A stretch of 23,281 nucleotides of DNA, from assembly GCA_002733945.2 (NCBI GenBank), contig NVXO02000004.1, forward strand, positions 75,315 through 98,595. The letters run 5' to 3'. The position numbers and the translations under genes were made by a program. The stretch is from Sulfurimonas sp. (GTDB taxonomy: Bacteria > Campylobacterota > Campylobacteria > Campylobacterales > Sulfurimonadaceae). Below the pieces are notes generated by a model. It made no database searches. It was not told the origin of the DNA and was given only the letters and a program-made list of their open reading frames with translations. Positions 6,466 to 14,826 of the stretch are shown piece by piece (position 1 is the first letter of the stretch; each line of letters begins with the position of its first letter).

Positions 6466-8373
6466 ATGTCATTATTCGGATCAAAAGAGAAAAAAGAAAC
6501 ATCTAAAGTAGTGCGACGAACCGTCGTTCGTACTCAAAATGTTGCAAAAGAACTTCAGGCTATTGCTAAAAGTTATGAAGTGAGAGTTGATACGCTAGAT
6601 TTTAATATTTTAGATGTTCAAACCTATACTCGCATTAATGATGGCTCTAAAGAGACAGAATGGGAAAGTATCAAGAACGAAGATCTTTATGAACTAGATG
6701 ATGAAACTGCACTGCTAAACCCCCATTTTCAAATAAAACAAACATATGAGATAGAGATATTTTCAATATCCGTTGAAACAGCTAAACCATGTCCAAACTT
6801 AAAAATAGCCGTAGGTGCAAATGCAAGTAAATGTAAGGTATATCTAAGTATACAAGAAGGTTCATCAGTATCTAAAAATACCACTTTAGAAGATGACTTG
6901 CTGAATATTATAAACAAGAAAAAGATTAGAGCTGGAATTCTTATACATATTTTTGATGAGATGGTAAGTAACGTTGTTTCTAAAATAGCAGCTCAGGCAA
7001 AAGTACTTGGTAAGGTAGAGTTCAAAGAAGCAAAAACTATCCTTATCGCTGAAGGATTTGAACCAACTGTAACTACTAACGATAAGTTGATTTTACACTA
7101 TGAAAAGAGTGATGCAACAGATGAAAATAAGAAAATAGACTATTCTTCTCGTGGTTTTATCCAAAATGTTAAAAAAGATGAACTTCTTATAGAGTACATT
7201 AAACCAAGACATGGTGTTCCTGGACGTAATTGTCGTGGAGAATTTTTAGAGCCAACTGAACCTGTTATAGCAAATGAAGTGACTTTTAACATAGACTCGA
7301 CTATTAAAGAAGTAGATACAGAAGAATCAGTAGAGTATAGAGCAAATGAAAATGGCTATATCGCTTTTAATGACAATACCTATACCATCAAAACAGATAT
7401 GGACGTAGGAGAGATTAGTTTTAAAACTACTGGTTCGATAAACAGTGGTGTTGATTCAGATGTAAGTCTTAACGTAAGTGAAACTGACTTAGAAAAAGAT
7501 GCTATTGGAACGGGTATGAGTGTTGAAGTCTCCGAGATAGATATAGATGGTAATGTTGGCTCAAATGCTAAGGTTGTAGCATTAAGAGCAACAGTGGCTG
7601 GACAGACTCATAAGACAGCAATTATAAAAGCTGATGAACTCGATATTAATATTCATAAGGGTAAGGCTTATGGTAAAAACATCAAAATTACACGACTTGA
7701 ACATGGAGAAATTGATGGTGACGTTGTTGAGGTAACTCAAGCTTTAGGTGGACAGATAAGAGCAAAAGAGATAAGGATGGAAATATGTGCTTCTCATGTT
7801 CATGCAACAGCGTCTAAACGCATAGAAATTCAGAAACTTCATGGTAGTGAAAATATTTTTACGATAGATCCTGTTTTGAAAAAAGATGCAGTTGCAGATT
7901 TACATGACAATCAAGAGAGTATTAAAAAAATTGAAAATTCTGTACGTGAGATAGGCAAAGAAATAGAGAGATATACAAAACTCATTGAAGATGGAACACC
8001 TGGATTTATCAAAATAAAAAAACATTTATTACATTATAAAAAGAATGGTGTGAAACTCCCTGCTTCTTTTGTTGGGAAATATAAGCAGTTTACTTCAATG
8101 CAAGAACATCTCAAAGATATACAAAGAGAGTATGAGGTTAAAAATAATCAACTCACATTGCAAACAACAAGAACTGTCTCTTTTCAAGACAATATTATGG
8201 ATGCTCGCATTATAAATAGAGATAGATGGATCGGTTACAATGAGATAAGATTTCAACTTGTTGACCCTCCTATGGAATTAGTATATAAACCAGCTGAAGG
8301 TTCCCAAGATAAAGTTTTTGGGCTTGTTGAGCTTGGAGATGGCGAGTTCGTAATAGAGGCTGTGAGCGAATGA
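6466..8373 (+). CDS. FapA-like protein (flagellar assembly protein A, DUF342 family)
   Basis: The 635-residue cytoplasmic protein belongs to the DUF342/FapA family. The central part (about residues 220-470) shows repeated short beta-strands with Gly turns, for example the DIDGNVGSNAKV and GQIRAKEIRMEICASHVHATASKRIEI segments, as in a polymer-like right-handed beta-helix. A charged helical segment at about 480-565 (KKIENSVREIGKEIERYTKL and following) is probably coiled coil. The N-terminus is basic and lacks a signal peptide. FapA in Vibrio affects polar flagellar placement; the role in Campylobacterota is not established. Its end overlaps ruvA by ATGA (8370-8373). It heads the operon that continues to murF. 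Confidence 0.88.
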   Translation: MSLFGSKEKKETSKVVRRTVVRTQNVAKELQAIAKSYEVRVDTLDFNILDVQTYTRINDGSKETEWESIKNEDLYELDDETALLNPHFQIKQTYEIEIFSISVETAKPCPNLKIAVGANASKCKVYLSIQEGSSVSKNTTLEDDLLNIINKKKIRAGILIHIFDEMVSNVVSKIAAQAKVLGKVEFKEAKTILIAEGFEPTVTTNDKLILHYEKSDATDENKKIDYSSRGFIQNVKKDELLIEYIKPRHGVPGRNCRGEFLEPTEPVIANEVTFNIDSTIKEVDTEESVEYRANENGYIAFNDNTYTIKTDMDVGEISFKTTGSINSGVDSDVSLNVSETDLEKDAIGTGMSVEVSEIDIDGNVGSNAKVVALRATVAGQTHKTAIIKADELDINIHKGKAYGKNIKITRLEHGEIDGDVVEVTQALGGQIRAKEIRMEICASHVHATASKRIEIQKLHGSENIFTIDPVLKKDAVADLHDNQESIKKIENSVREIGKEIERYTKLIEDGTPGFIKIKKHLLHYKKNGVKLPASFVGKYKQFTSMQEHLKDIQREYEVKNNQLTLQTTRTVSFQDNIMDARIINRDRWIGYNEIRFQLVDPPMELVYKPAEGSQDKVFGLVELGDGEFVIEAVSE

Positions 8374-8942
8374 TAGTAGGTGTTTCAGGAAAAATTCTTT
8401 ATAAAGAGCCTAGTTTCGTTCATGTTGATGTACAAGGCATAGTATATGAGGTTTTTATCTCCCTACAAACATTTTCAGCACTTGCTAAAGAGACTACATC
8501 TCTATTTACATTACAGATAATTCGTGAAGATGCTTCTCTCCTTTTTGGTTTTATGGATATGAATGAGAAAAAGATGTTCGCGCGACTCATCAAAATAAAT
8601 GGAGTAGGACCTAAGGTTGCTATGGCCATTTGCTCTACATATACACCATCTCAATTTGCAACAGTTATAAGTAATAAAGACTTAAATGGTGTAAAAAAAG
8701 TTCCAGGAATTGGGCCTAAGGGTGCTGGACGAATTTTAGTAGAACTTGCCGGATTTGATGTAGAGCTAATAAGCTCTGGGGATGGGACAGTATCTTCATC
8801 TTTAGCTTTTTCTCAAGCAACAGAAGCACTTGAGTCACTTGGATTTAAAAAAGATAAAATATCTAAAGCACTAACAGCTTGTACGGGCGATGATACAGCC
8901 TCTCTTGTTAAGGGTGCATTAAAATTACTACAGACAGTTTGA
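8370..8942 (+). CDS. ruvA: Holliday junction DNA helicase subunit RuvA
   Basis: RuvA binds four-way junctions and loads the RuvB motor for branch migration. The 190-residue product has the usual three domains: an N-terminal OB fold (about 1-62), tandem helix-hairpin-helix motifs with GVGPK at 78-82 and GIGPKGAGRI at 113-122, and a C-terminal three-helix RuvB-binding domain (about 145-190). A Gly/Ser-rich linker (about 136-144) joins the last two. The ATG overlaps the preceding stop as ATGA, and ddl follows after 18 bp, so it is translated within the cell-wall operon although its function is DNA repair. The same order occurs in Campylobacter jejuni. Confidence 0.97.
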   Translation: MIVGVSGKILYKEPSFVHVDVQGIVYEVFISLQTFSALAKETTSLFTLQIIREDASLLFGFMDMNEKKMFARLIKINGVGPKVAMAICSTYTPSQFATVISNKDLNGVKKVPGIGPKGAGRILVELAGFDVELISSGDGTVSSSLAFSQATEALESLGFKKDKISKALTACTGDDTASLVKGALKLLQTV

Positions 8943-8960
8943 GATAAAAGGAAATATATA

Positions 8961-9998
8961 TTGAAATTAACGATTTTATTTGGTGGAGCAAGTTTTGAGC
9001 ATGAAATTAGCATTGTTAGTGCTATCACTATTAAAGAGAAGTTAGCGAGCTTTGATTTAAGCTTTATATTTTGTGATGGGGATCATAGGTTTTATCTTAT
9101 AGATGCTAAGAAGATGAAGTCTACTACTTTTAGTAACGGTAAGCATAAAAAAATGTCAGAGTTAACACTAACAAATGGTGGTTTTATTCAAAAGTCATTT
9201 TTTGGTTCTACTCTACATACAAATACTATTCTTAACCTTATTCATGGTGGAGATGGTGAAGACGGTAGTATCGCTTCTCTTTTAGACTTTTTTGATATAA
9301 AATATATTGGTCCGAGAAAAGAAGCATGTACTTTCTCTTATGATAAACGCTATACAAAGTATCTGTGTAATGCACTAGGTGTAAAAAGTGTTGAGTATGA
9401 AGTATGTCACAAGAATGAAGCAGCGAACCTACGTCTGAGTATGCCTGTTATCGTGAAACCAGCATCTTTAGGTAGTTCTATTGGTGTAAGTATAGTAAAA
9501 GATGAATCAAACTTTGACTATGCCCTTGATACTGCGTTTGAGTATGATGATGCTGTTTTAGTAGAACCTTTTATAGTAGGTGTAAAAGAGTATAACCTTG
9601 CTGGATATATGGTAGGTGGAAAAATACATTTTTCAATAGTTGAAGAGCCTCAAAAAGAGGAGTTTTTAGACTTTGAGAAAAAGTATATGGATTTTTCTCG
9701 TTCAGAACAGGCAAGTCGTGCTGATATAAGTGAAGAACTTATCAACAAACTCAAGTCTAATTTTGAAAAAGTATATAGAGGAATGTTTGAAGGTGCACTT
9801 ATCCGTTGTGACTTTTTTGTTGTACATGGGGAAGTACTTTTAAACGAGATAAACCCAATTCCAGGTTCTATGGCAAACTATCTTTTTGAAGATTTTGAGC
9901 AGGTTATAAGAGAATTGTCAAATAATATACCTGATGCTTCAAGAGTAAAAGTATCGTATGAGTACATTGACTCTATTTCTAGTGCAAAAGGAAAATAA
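8961..9998 (+). CDS. ddl: D-alanine--D-alanine ligase
   Basis: This ATP-grasp enzyme joins two D-alanines to give the dipeptide that MurF uses. Visible motifs are LFGGASFEHEISIVSA at the N-terminus (Glu13 and Ser20 region), HGGDGEDGS at 95-103, the ATP-grasp loop KPASLGSSIGV at 167-177, and the magnesium-binding end LNEINPIPGS at 294-303. Length (345 aa) is normal. The start is TTG at 8961-8963, chosen because AAAAGGAA lies at the right distance and the N-terminal motif follows at once; no in-frame ATG fits. The TAA stop shares its last base with the ATG of the hydrolase gene (TAATG). murF lies one gene further on, so substrate maker and user are co-expressed. Confidence 0.97.
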   Translation: MKLTILFGGASFEHEISIVSAITIKEKLASFDLSFIFCDGDHRFYLIDAKKMKSTTFSNGKHKKMSELTLTNGGFIQKSFFGSTLHTNTILNLIHGGDGEDGSIASLLDFFDIKYIGPRKEACTFSYDKRYTKYLCNALGVKSVEYEVCHKNEAANLRLSMPVIVKPASLGSSIGVSIVKDESNFDYALDTAFEYDDAVLVEPFIVGVKEYNLAGYMVGGKIHFSIVEEPQKEEFLDFEKKYMDFSRSEQASRADISEELINKLKSNFEKVYRGMFEGALIRCDFFVVHGEVLLNEINPIPGSMANYLFEDFEQVIRELSNNIPDASRVKVSYEYIDSISSAKGK

Positions 9999-10732
9999 TG
10001 GCTGTCAAATCTATTCAGCATATGCAACATACATTTGATATAAGTTATGAGATACTAAACCCTGAAGCAAAAGTAGATTTAATTATTTTACATGGCTGGG
10101 GAAGTAATAAAAATATCATGAAAAATGTTTTTAGCCCATTTTTGAGTAGTTTCCGTCATATTTATATTGATTTACCTGGGTTTGGTAAGTCAACTTGTCC
10201 AATTGCTCTAAAAACTGCCGATGTGACTCGCATAGTCGAGTTGTTGATGGTTTATATTAACGCAAGCAAAGATGTTATATTAGGACACTCTTTTGGTGGT
10301 AAGGTAGCACTGTTACTTGACCCAAAAGTGTTAGTATTAGTAGCAAGCGCAGGTATTCGAGTGCCAAAACCTTTGAGTGTTCAGTTTAAAATAGCAACGA
10401 CTAAAGTATTTAATTTTTTAGGACTTAAAAAATTTCGTTCGCTTTTTATAGCAGAAGATGCAAAAAATTTGAGTCGACCGATGTATGATACTTTTAAGAA
10501 TGTCGTGAATGAAGACTTTACTCAAAACTTTAAAGAGTACGAAGGCAAAGCACTTTTGTGTTGGGGCGAAGAAGATCGCGCGACTCCCCTTAGCTCAGCA
10601 AATGAAATACACAAACTTATAAAAGATTCTAAACTACAAGTATATAAGGGTGATCATTTCTTTTTTACGAAAGAAGCACAAGATATAGCAGTGCGTTTAG
10701 AAGAGACATTTTTAGCTTCGGTTGGTCACTAG
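9998..10732 (+). CDS. Alpha/beta hydrolase
   Basis: The 244-residue product is a typical alpha/beta hydrolase. The oxyanion segment LHGWGSN is at 31-37, the IDLPGFGKS strand-loop at 57-65, the nucleophile elbow GHSFGG at 96-101 (Ser98), the acid Asp193 in WGEEDRATP, and the base His220 in GDHFFF. There is no signal peptide. A lid region lies at about 120-185. Substrate is not predictable. It lies between ddl and murF with a one-base start/stop overlap upstream and zero spacing to murF downstream, the same position as a hydrolase gene in Campylobacter, so it may have a conserved but unknown link to cell-wall synthesis. Confidence 0.92.
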   Translation: MAVKSIQHMQHTFDISYEILNPEAKVDLIILHGWGSNKNIMKNVFSPFLSSFRHIYIDLPGFGKSTCPIALKTADVTRIVELLMVYINASKDVILGHSFGGKVALLLDPKVLVLVASAGIRVPKPLSVQFKIATTKVFNFLGLKKFRSLFIAEDAKNLSRPMYDTFKNVVNEDFTQNFKEYEGKALLCWGEEDRATPLSSANEIHKLIKDSKLQVYKGDHFFFTKEAQDIAVRLEETFLASVGH

Positions 10733-12181
10733 ATGGATAAGTTTGAAATACTAATAGCTTTTGCTACAAATGCACTTTTTGTCACTCTTTTAGGCTGGTA
10801 TCTTATAACAAATCTTCAGTGGTATAACTATTCACTCTCACGTGTAATTCTAAAACACCATAAACCTCAGTGGCATGTACTTTATTTTATTATTCCTTTT
10901 ATCGCCTATTATACTACGGGTAAGTTTTTTGTTATCTTTTTTGTTTTTGCGATTTTGCCATCTATTATTATTTGGCATAAAAGACTTGATAAAAAGCTAG
11001 TACTTACTTGGCGTGTGAAGCGTTTTCTTATACTTCTAATAGGACTGACACTTTTTCAAAATGTTTTATGTACTTTAAAAGATGCATGTGAAGTTTATGG
11101 TGTTTTTATGCCATTGGCAGTAGCATATATCGGGTCGTATATCATAGAAAAGTACCTTTTTATGGTTTATAAGAAGCAGGCAAAAAGAAAACTTGCTTCA
11201 ATGAAAGAACTCCAAGTTATCGCTATTACCGGAAGTTATGGCAAAACTAGCATTAAAAATTTCGTAGCACAGATACTGAGTAAAAAGTTTAATGTGTATG
11301 CAACACCAAGAAGTATCAATACTCTTGGCGGTATTATGGGTGATGTAAATAATTCACTGCCAGCAGATACTGAGATATATGTTTGTGAAGCTGGTGCTAG
11401 AGAGAGTGGAGATATCTATGATGTCGCTACTTTTGTAAAACCACAAACTATTGTAGTTGGAAGGGTAGGTGAGGCTCATATAGAGTACTTCAAAACTCTA
11501 AAGAATATCATAGCAACAAAACTGGAACTAATGCAGTCTCCACGATTAGAGAAAGCTTTTATACATAATTCTGTAACGAATGAGCCACATGAGAAGGTTA
11601 CATTTTTTGGAAAAGAGATAAGTAATGTAAATGCCACTTTAGATGGTATAGATTTTGATATACAAGTAGATGATACAAAACTCTCCCTTCATACGGATGT
11701 TTTAGGTGAGTTTCAAACGATGAACATCGCAGTAGCAGTTCGTATAGCCAAAAGTTTTGGTATGAGTGATAAAGAGATAACAAACGCAGTAAAAGAGCTT
11801 GAACCAGTTGAACATAGACTGCAAATGATAAAAGCAGGTGGAAAACTTATACTCGATGATGGGTACAACGGTAACATAGATGGAATGCTCGAAGGTGTTA
11901 GACTCTGCTCACTTCATGAGGGTGGTAAAAAAGTTATGGTTACACCGGGACTTGTTGAGAGTACGGATGAGTTAAACATACAACTCATTAACGCTATAAA
12001 TAAAGTCTTTGATATAGTAATAGTCACAGGTGCTTTAAACGCAGAACTATTTAAGAAAAATTTGGATGTAAAACAAAAAGTGATGTTAGCAGACAAGAGT
12101 TCTCTAACTGCAGTTTTAGCAAATCAAACAAAATCTGGCGATATTATACTTTTCGCTAACGATGCTCCAAACTTTATCTAG
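10733..12181 (+). CDS. murF: UDP-N-acetylmuramoyl-tripeptide--D-alanyl-D-alanine ligase with membrane N-terminus
   Basis: MurF adds D-Ala-D-Ala to UDP-MurNAc-tripeptide, the last cytoplasmic precursor step. The ATP loop is ITGSYGKTS at 165-173. NTLGGIMGDVNNSL and CEAGARESGDI follow, then the HRLQMI ... LDDGYNGN block of the ligase family at about 358-380. At 482 residues it is longer than E. coli MurF. The extra part is a hydrophobic N-terminal region with about four membrane segments (near 6-26, 47-80, 97-113 and 121-140) instead of the normal soluble UDP-binding domain. This arrangement is known from other Campylobacterota and implies attachment to the inner membrane. The ATG directly follows the hydrolase stop. 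Confidence 0.95.
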   Translation: MDKFEILIAFATNALFVTLLGWYLITNLQWYNYSLSRVILKHHKPQWHVLYFIIPFIAYYTTGKFFVIFFVFAILPSIIIWHKRLDKKLVLTWRVKRFLILLIGLTLFQNVLCTLKDACEVYGVFMPLAVAYIGSYIIEKYLFMVYKKQAKRKLASMKELQVIAITGSYGKTSIKNFVAQILSKKFNVYATPRSINTLGGIMGDVNNSLPADTEIYVCEAGARESGDIYDVATFVKPQTIVVGRVGEAHIEYFKTLKNIIATKLELMQSPRLEKAFIHNSVTNEPHEKVTFFGKEISNVNATLDGIDFDIQVDDTKLSLHTDVLGEFQTMNIAVAVRIAKSFGMSDKEITNAVKELEPVEHRLQMIKAGGKLILDDGYNGNIDGMLEGVRLCSLHEGGKKVMVTPGLVESTDELNIQLINAINKVFDIVIVTGALNAELFKKNLDVKQKVMLADKSSLTAVLANQTKSGDIILFANDAPNFI

Positions 12182-12191
12182 GTAAATAGTA

Positions 12192-12671
12192 GTGATAGAT
12201 AGTGTTAACAAGTATATCGCATATTTCACAGCAATAATATTAGCACTTTTAGTAATGCTTATAGTTTATGATGCAACAGCTCGATATCTCTTTTCTTCTG
12301 GTTCAACTGCGCTTCAAGAGTTAGAGTGGCATTTTTTTGACGTTATCATACTTCTCTCCATATCTTATGCCTTAAAACACAATGCTCATGTACGTGTAGA
12401 TATATTTTACAATCAGTTTTCTCTTAAAACACAGGCACTCATTAACATCATAGCGACACTTTTTTTCATACTTCCTCTTTCACTCTTAATAGTCTATATT
12501 GGTATAGGTTTTGTAGAGATTAGCTTTGTACAAAATGAAATGTCTTCAGACCCAGGTGGTTTAACACATAGATGGATAGTAAAGTCTCTTATGCCTTTGT
12601 CCTTCGCATTTGTTGCCCTTCAGGCTATGAGTGAGTTACTTAAACACTTTAAAGAGTGGAGAGCTCTATGA
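12192..12671 (+). CDS. TRAP transporter small permease subunit, DctQ type
   Basis: The 159-residue integral membrane protein has four hydrophobic segments (about 7-28, 47-62, 83-108 and 133-150), the usual DctQ topology. The family pattern is recognisable: TARYLFSSGSTALQELEWHFF near 29-49 followed by HNAHVRVDIFY at about 66-76. The start is GTG at 12192-12194; AGGT overlapping the murF stop can serve as ribosome-binding site. It pairs with the large DctM subunit, which overlaps it by ATGA. No periplasmic substrate-binding DctP gene is present in the window, so the substrate (commonly an organic acid) cannot be guessed. Confidence 0.9.
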   Translation: MIDSVNKYIAYFTAIILALLVMLIVYDATARYLFSSGSTALQELEWHFFDVIILLSISYALKHNAHVRVDIFYNQFSLKTQALINIIATLFFILPLSLLIVYIGIGFVEISFVQNEMSSDPGGLTHRWIVKSLMPLSFAFVALQAMSELLKHFKEWRAL

Positions 12672-13951
12672 TAGCTTTAGTAATGTTTGTTGTAGCCTTA
12701 GTCCTTCTTTTAGTGGGTATACCTGTAGCGTTTGCTTTTGGTGGGGTGGCTATGATTTTCGCTTTTTTAGTACCAGACTTAGGCTTTGAAGTTTTTAACA
12801 TTTTACCCTTTAGAATCTATGGCATTATGAACAATACAACTCTTATGGCAGTACCTCTTTTTATCATGATGGGACTGATTTTAGAAAAGTCAGGCATGGC
12901 TGAGAAGTTACTTATATCTATGAGTAAACTCTTTAAGGGTGTCCGTGGTGGACTTGGTGTGAGTGTAGTTATCGTTGGTGCTATTTTAGCTGCATCTACT
13001 GGTATAGTCTCTGCTTCAGTTGTGATGATGAGTGTTATAGCACTTCCTCTAATGATAAAAGCAGGATATGATAAGTCTCTTGCAAGTGGAACAATCGCGG
13101 CGTCAGGAACTTTAGGTCAGATTATCCCTCCCTCTATCATTCTTATCATTTTAGGTGATGTTATGAGTGTTAGTGTTGGTGACTTGTTTATGGGGGCTGT
13201 ACTTCCAGGACTAACACTTGTGAGTCTTTATATTCTCTATATTCTTATCCGTGCTTATATAAAAGAAGAAGATGCACCAGCCCTTGTAAGTGATGAAAAA
13301 ATAAATATTTTTGAAGTCATTAAAGCGATCATCCCACCACTTCTATTAATGGTATCTGTTTTAGGAAGTATTTTTGCGGGTATCGCTTCTCCTACTGAGT
13401 CTGCTGCGTTTGGAGTTGTTGGTGGATTAATACTCTCTACGCTCAATAAGACATTCTCTTTAGATATGCTTTCTTATGCATTGTTTGAGACTATGAAACT
13501 CACAGGTATGATTTTTATGATTCTCATAGGAGCTACTGCGTTTAGTCTTGTTTTTAATGAACTAGGCGGTAGTGATTTAATACTTGAATTTTTTAGTGAA
13601 GATATAGGTGACGTGTGGGTATTTATAGGTGTAGCCATGCTCGCTATTTTTATCCTTGGTTTTTTTATAGACTTTATAGAGATAAGTTTTATCATAGTTC
13701 CTATTTTAGTGCCTGTTATGGAAGCTTTTGGCATAGATCCTATCTGGTTTGCCATTTTAATAGCTATGAACCTTCAGGCTTCATTTCTAACTCCTCCTTT
13801 TGGTCTCTCACTTTTCTTTTTAAAGGGTGCAGCTGGAGATAGTGTCACTACAATGCAAATCTATAAAGGTATTATTCCTTTTATACTTTTACAGTTTATT
13901 GCCCTAGGGCTTGTGGTCGTTTTCCCTGATTTAGTCTTTTCATTTCTATAA
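12668..13951 (+). CDS. TRAP transporter large permease subunit, DctM type
   Basis: The 427-residue product has about twelve membrane segments and typical DctM stretches: GIPVAFAFGGVAMIFA, NTTLMAVPLFIMMGLILEKS, and GTIAASGTLGQIIPPSI with the paired Pro of the transport core. It drives sodium- or proton-coupled uptake together with DctQ. I chose ATG 12668 because GGAGAG lies five bases upstream and because it forms an ATGA overlap with the dctQ stop, as at other joints here. A GTG at 12656 would add four residues but has no ribosome-binding site. It closes the long plus-strand operon. Confidence 0.93.
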   Translation: MIALVMFVVALVLLLVGIPVAFAFGGVAMIFAFLVPDLGFEVFNILPFRIYGIMNNTTLMAVPLFIMMGLILEKSGMAEKLLISMSKLFKGVRGGLGVSVVIVGAILAASTGIVSASVVMMSVIALPLMIKAGYDKSLASGTIAASGTLGQIIPPSIILIILGDVMSVSVGDLFMGAVLPGLTLVSLYILYILIRAYIKEEDAPALVSDEKINIFEVIKAIIPPLLLMVSVLGSIFAGIASPTESAAFGVVGGLILSTLNKTFSLDMLSYALFETMKLTGMIFMILIGATAFSLVFNELGGSDLILEFFSEDIGDVWVFIGVAMLAIFILGFFIDFIEISFIIVPILVPVMEAFGIDPIWFAILIAMNLQASFLTPPFGLSLFFLKGAAGDSVTTMQIYKGIIPFILLQFIALGLVVVFPDLVFSFL

Positions 13952-13963
13952 TTTAGCTACAAT
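13947..13963 (+). promoter_or_regulatory. Candidate promoter before the thiamine-binding-fold gene
   Basis: TATAAT at 13947-13952 overlaps the dctM stop, and TACAAT at 13958-13963 (in TAGCTACAAT) is a second candidate, 26 nt before the ATG at 13990. Either could start the three-gene unit that follows. No terminator hairpin is visible after dctM, so read-through is also likely. Confidence 0.35.
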
Positions 13964-13989
13964 TCATGAAAAATTAAAAGGTATAGCCT

Positions 13990-14316
13990 ATGTTAAGTGT
14001 ATTATTAGAGTTCAGTATGTTTCCAACTTCAAGTGATGGTAGAGAGGGGGCTTCGGTCTCAGCTAGTGTGAGTAAAATTATAGATGCTATTGATAAGTCT
14101 GGAGTTCCTTACCAGTTGACTCCAATGGGAACGGTTATAGAAGCTTCGAGTATGAAAGAAGCTCTAAGTGTGATAGAACTTGCCTATGAGCAGGTAAGCG
14201 ACTGTGAGAGAGTTTACTCATCTTTAAAGTTTGACATTCGTCATAATACTGAGGATAGATTAAAAACTAAGATACAAGCAGTTGAAAAAGTATTAAATAG
14301 AAAAGTAAAACACTAA
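13990..14316 (+). CDS. MTH1187/YkoF-family thiamine-binding-fold protein (DUF77)
   Basis: The 108-residue cytoplasmic protein matches the short MTH1187 family. The N-terminus LSVLLEFSMFPTSSDGREGA leads into a ferredoxin-like fold, and PYQLTPMGTVIEA at about 39-51 is the family's most recognisable segment, followed by a helix with regular acidic and hydrophobic residues. Members form tetramers, and some bind thiamine or its pyrimidine part; binding in this protein is inference. AAAAGG lies upstream of the ATG. No TPP riboswitch fits in the 38-bp gap upstream. The HIT gene follows after 18 bp. Confidence 0.9.
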   Translation: MLSVLLEFSMFPTSSDGREGASVSASVSKIIDAIDKSGVPYQLTPMGTVIEASSMKEALSVIELAYEQVSDCERVYSSLKFDIRHNTEDRLKTKIQAVEKVLNRKVKH

Positions 14317-14334
14317 TCTTATAGGGGGTAATAT

Positions 14335-14826
14335 ATGGAAGACATTTTATATGCACCTTGGCGAACTGAGTATGTTTCTGGTAAGAAGATAGAAGGTTGT
14401 GTCTTTTGTCATATCTCAAAAAATAGAGATAAAGATGAAGACTTCCATATTTTACATCGCGATGAGAAGTGTTTTGTTGTGATGAACAAATACCCATACA
14501 CTCCTGGTCACTTTATGATTATTCCCCACCTTCACACAGATAAACTTGAAGTGCTTGAGAGTGAGACATGGTTACACATGTCAGCTTTAGCACAAAAGAG
14601 TGTAAGACTTTTAAAAGAGGGTTTTGGAGCTCATGGTGTTAACATCGGTATGAATCTTGGAGCTGCAGGTGGAGCAGGGATAGCTGAGCATATACATATG
14701 CATCTAGTTCCGCGTTTCAACCGCGATACAAACTTTATGACGAGTATAGTTGAAACTCGCGTTTACTCAACAGACTTTGAAAAAATTTATAAAAAGATAA
14801 AAAGTTTAATACCAAAGTACTTTTAG
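14335..14826 (+). CDS. HIT-family nucleotide hydrolase or phosphorylase
   Basis: The 163-residue product has the histidine triad HIHMH at residues 119-123 (His119, His121, His123; His121 should be the nucleophile) in EHIHMHLVPRF. A CVFC pair at 22-25 suggests the zinc-binding variant seen in Ap4A-related HIT proteins. VVMNKYPYTPGHFMIIPHLH at 48-67 is the usual strand-turn region, and NIGMNLGAAGGAGIAEH precedes the triad. It probably cleaves a dinucleoside polyphosphate or a nucleoside phosphoramidate; the exact substrate is unknown. A strong AGGGGGT ribosome-binding site precedes the ATG. The stop shares a base with the GTG start of the M23 gene. Confidence 0.94.
   Translation: MEDILYAPWRTEYVSGKKIEGCVFCHISKNRDKDEDFHILHRDEKCFVVMNKYPYTPGHFMIIPHLHTDKLEVLESETWLHMSALAQKSVRLLKEGFGAHGVNIGMNLGAAGGAGIAEHIHMHLVPRFNRDTNFMTSIVETRVYSTDFEKIYKKIKSLIPKYF

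Noticed and set aside
13474..13755. Minus-strand 93-codon open frame inside dctM
   Set aside because: It is the antisense shadow of a hydrophobic coding region and shows no start signal.
13952..13989. Possible TPP riboswitch before the thiamine-binding-fold gene
   Set aside because: The gap is only 38 bp, too short for the aptamer, and no conserved thi-box pattern is present.
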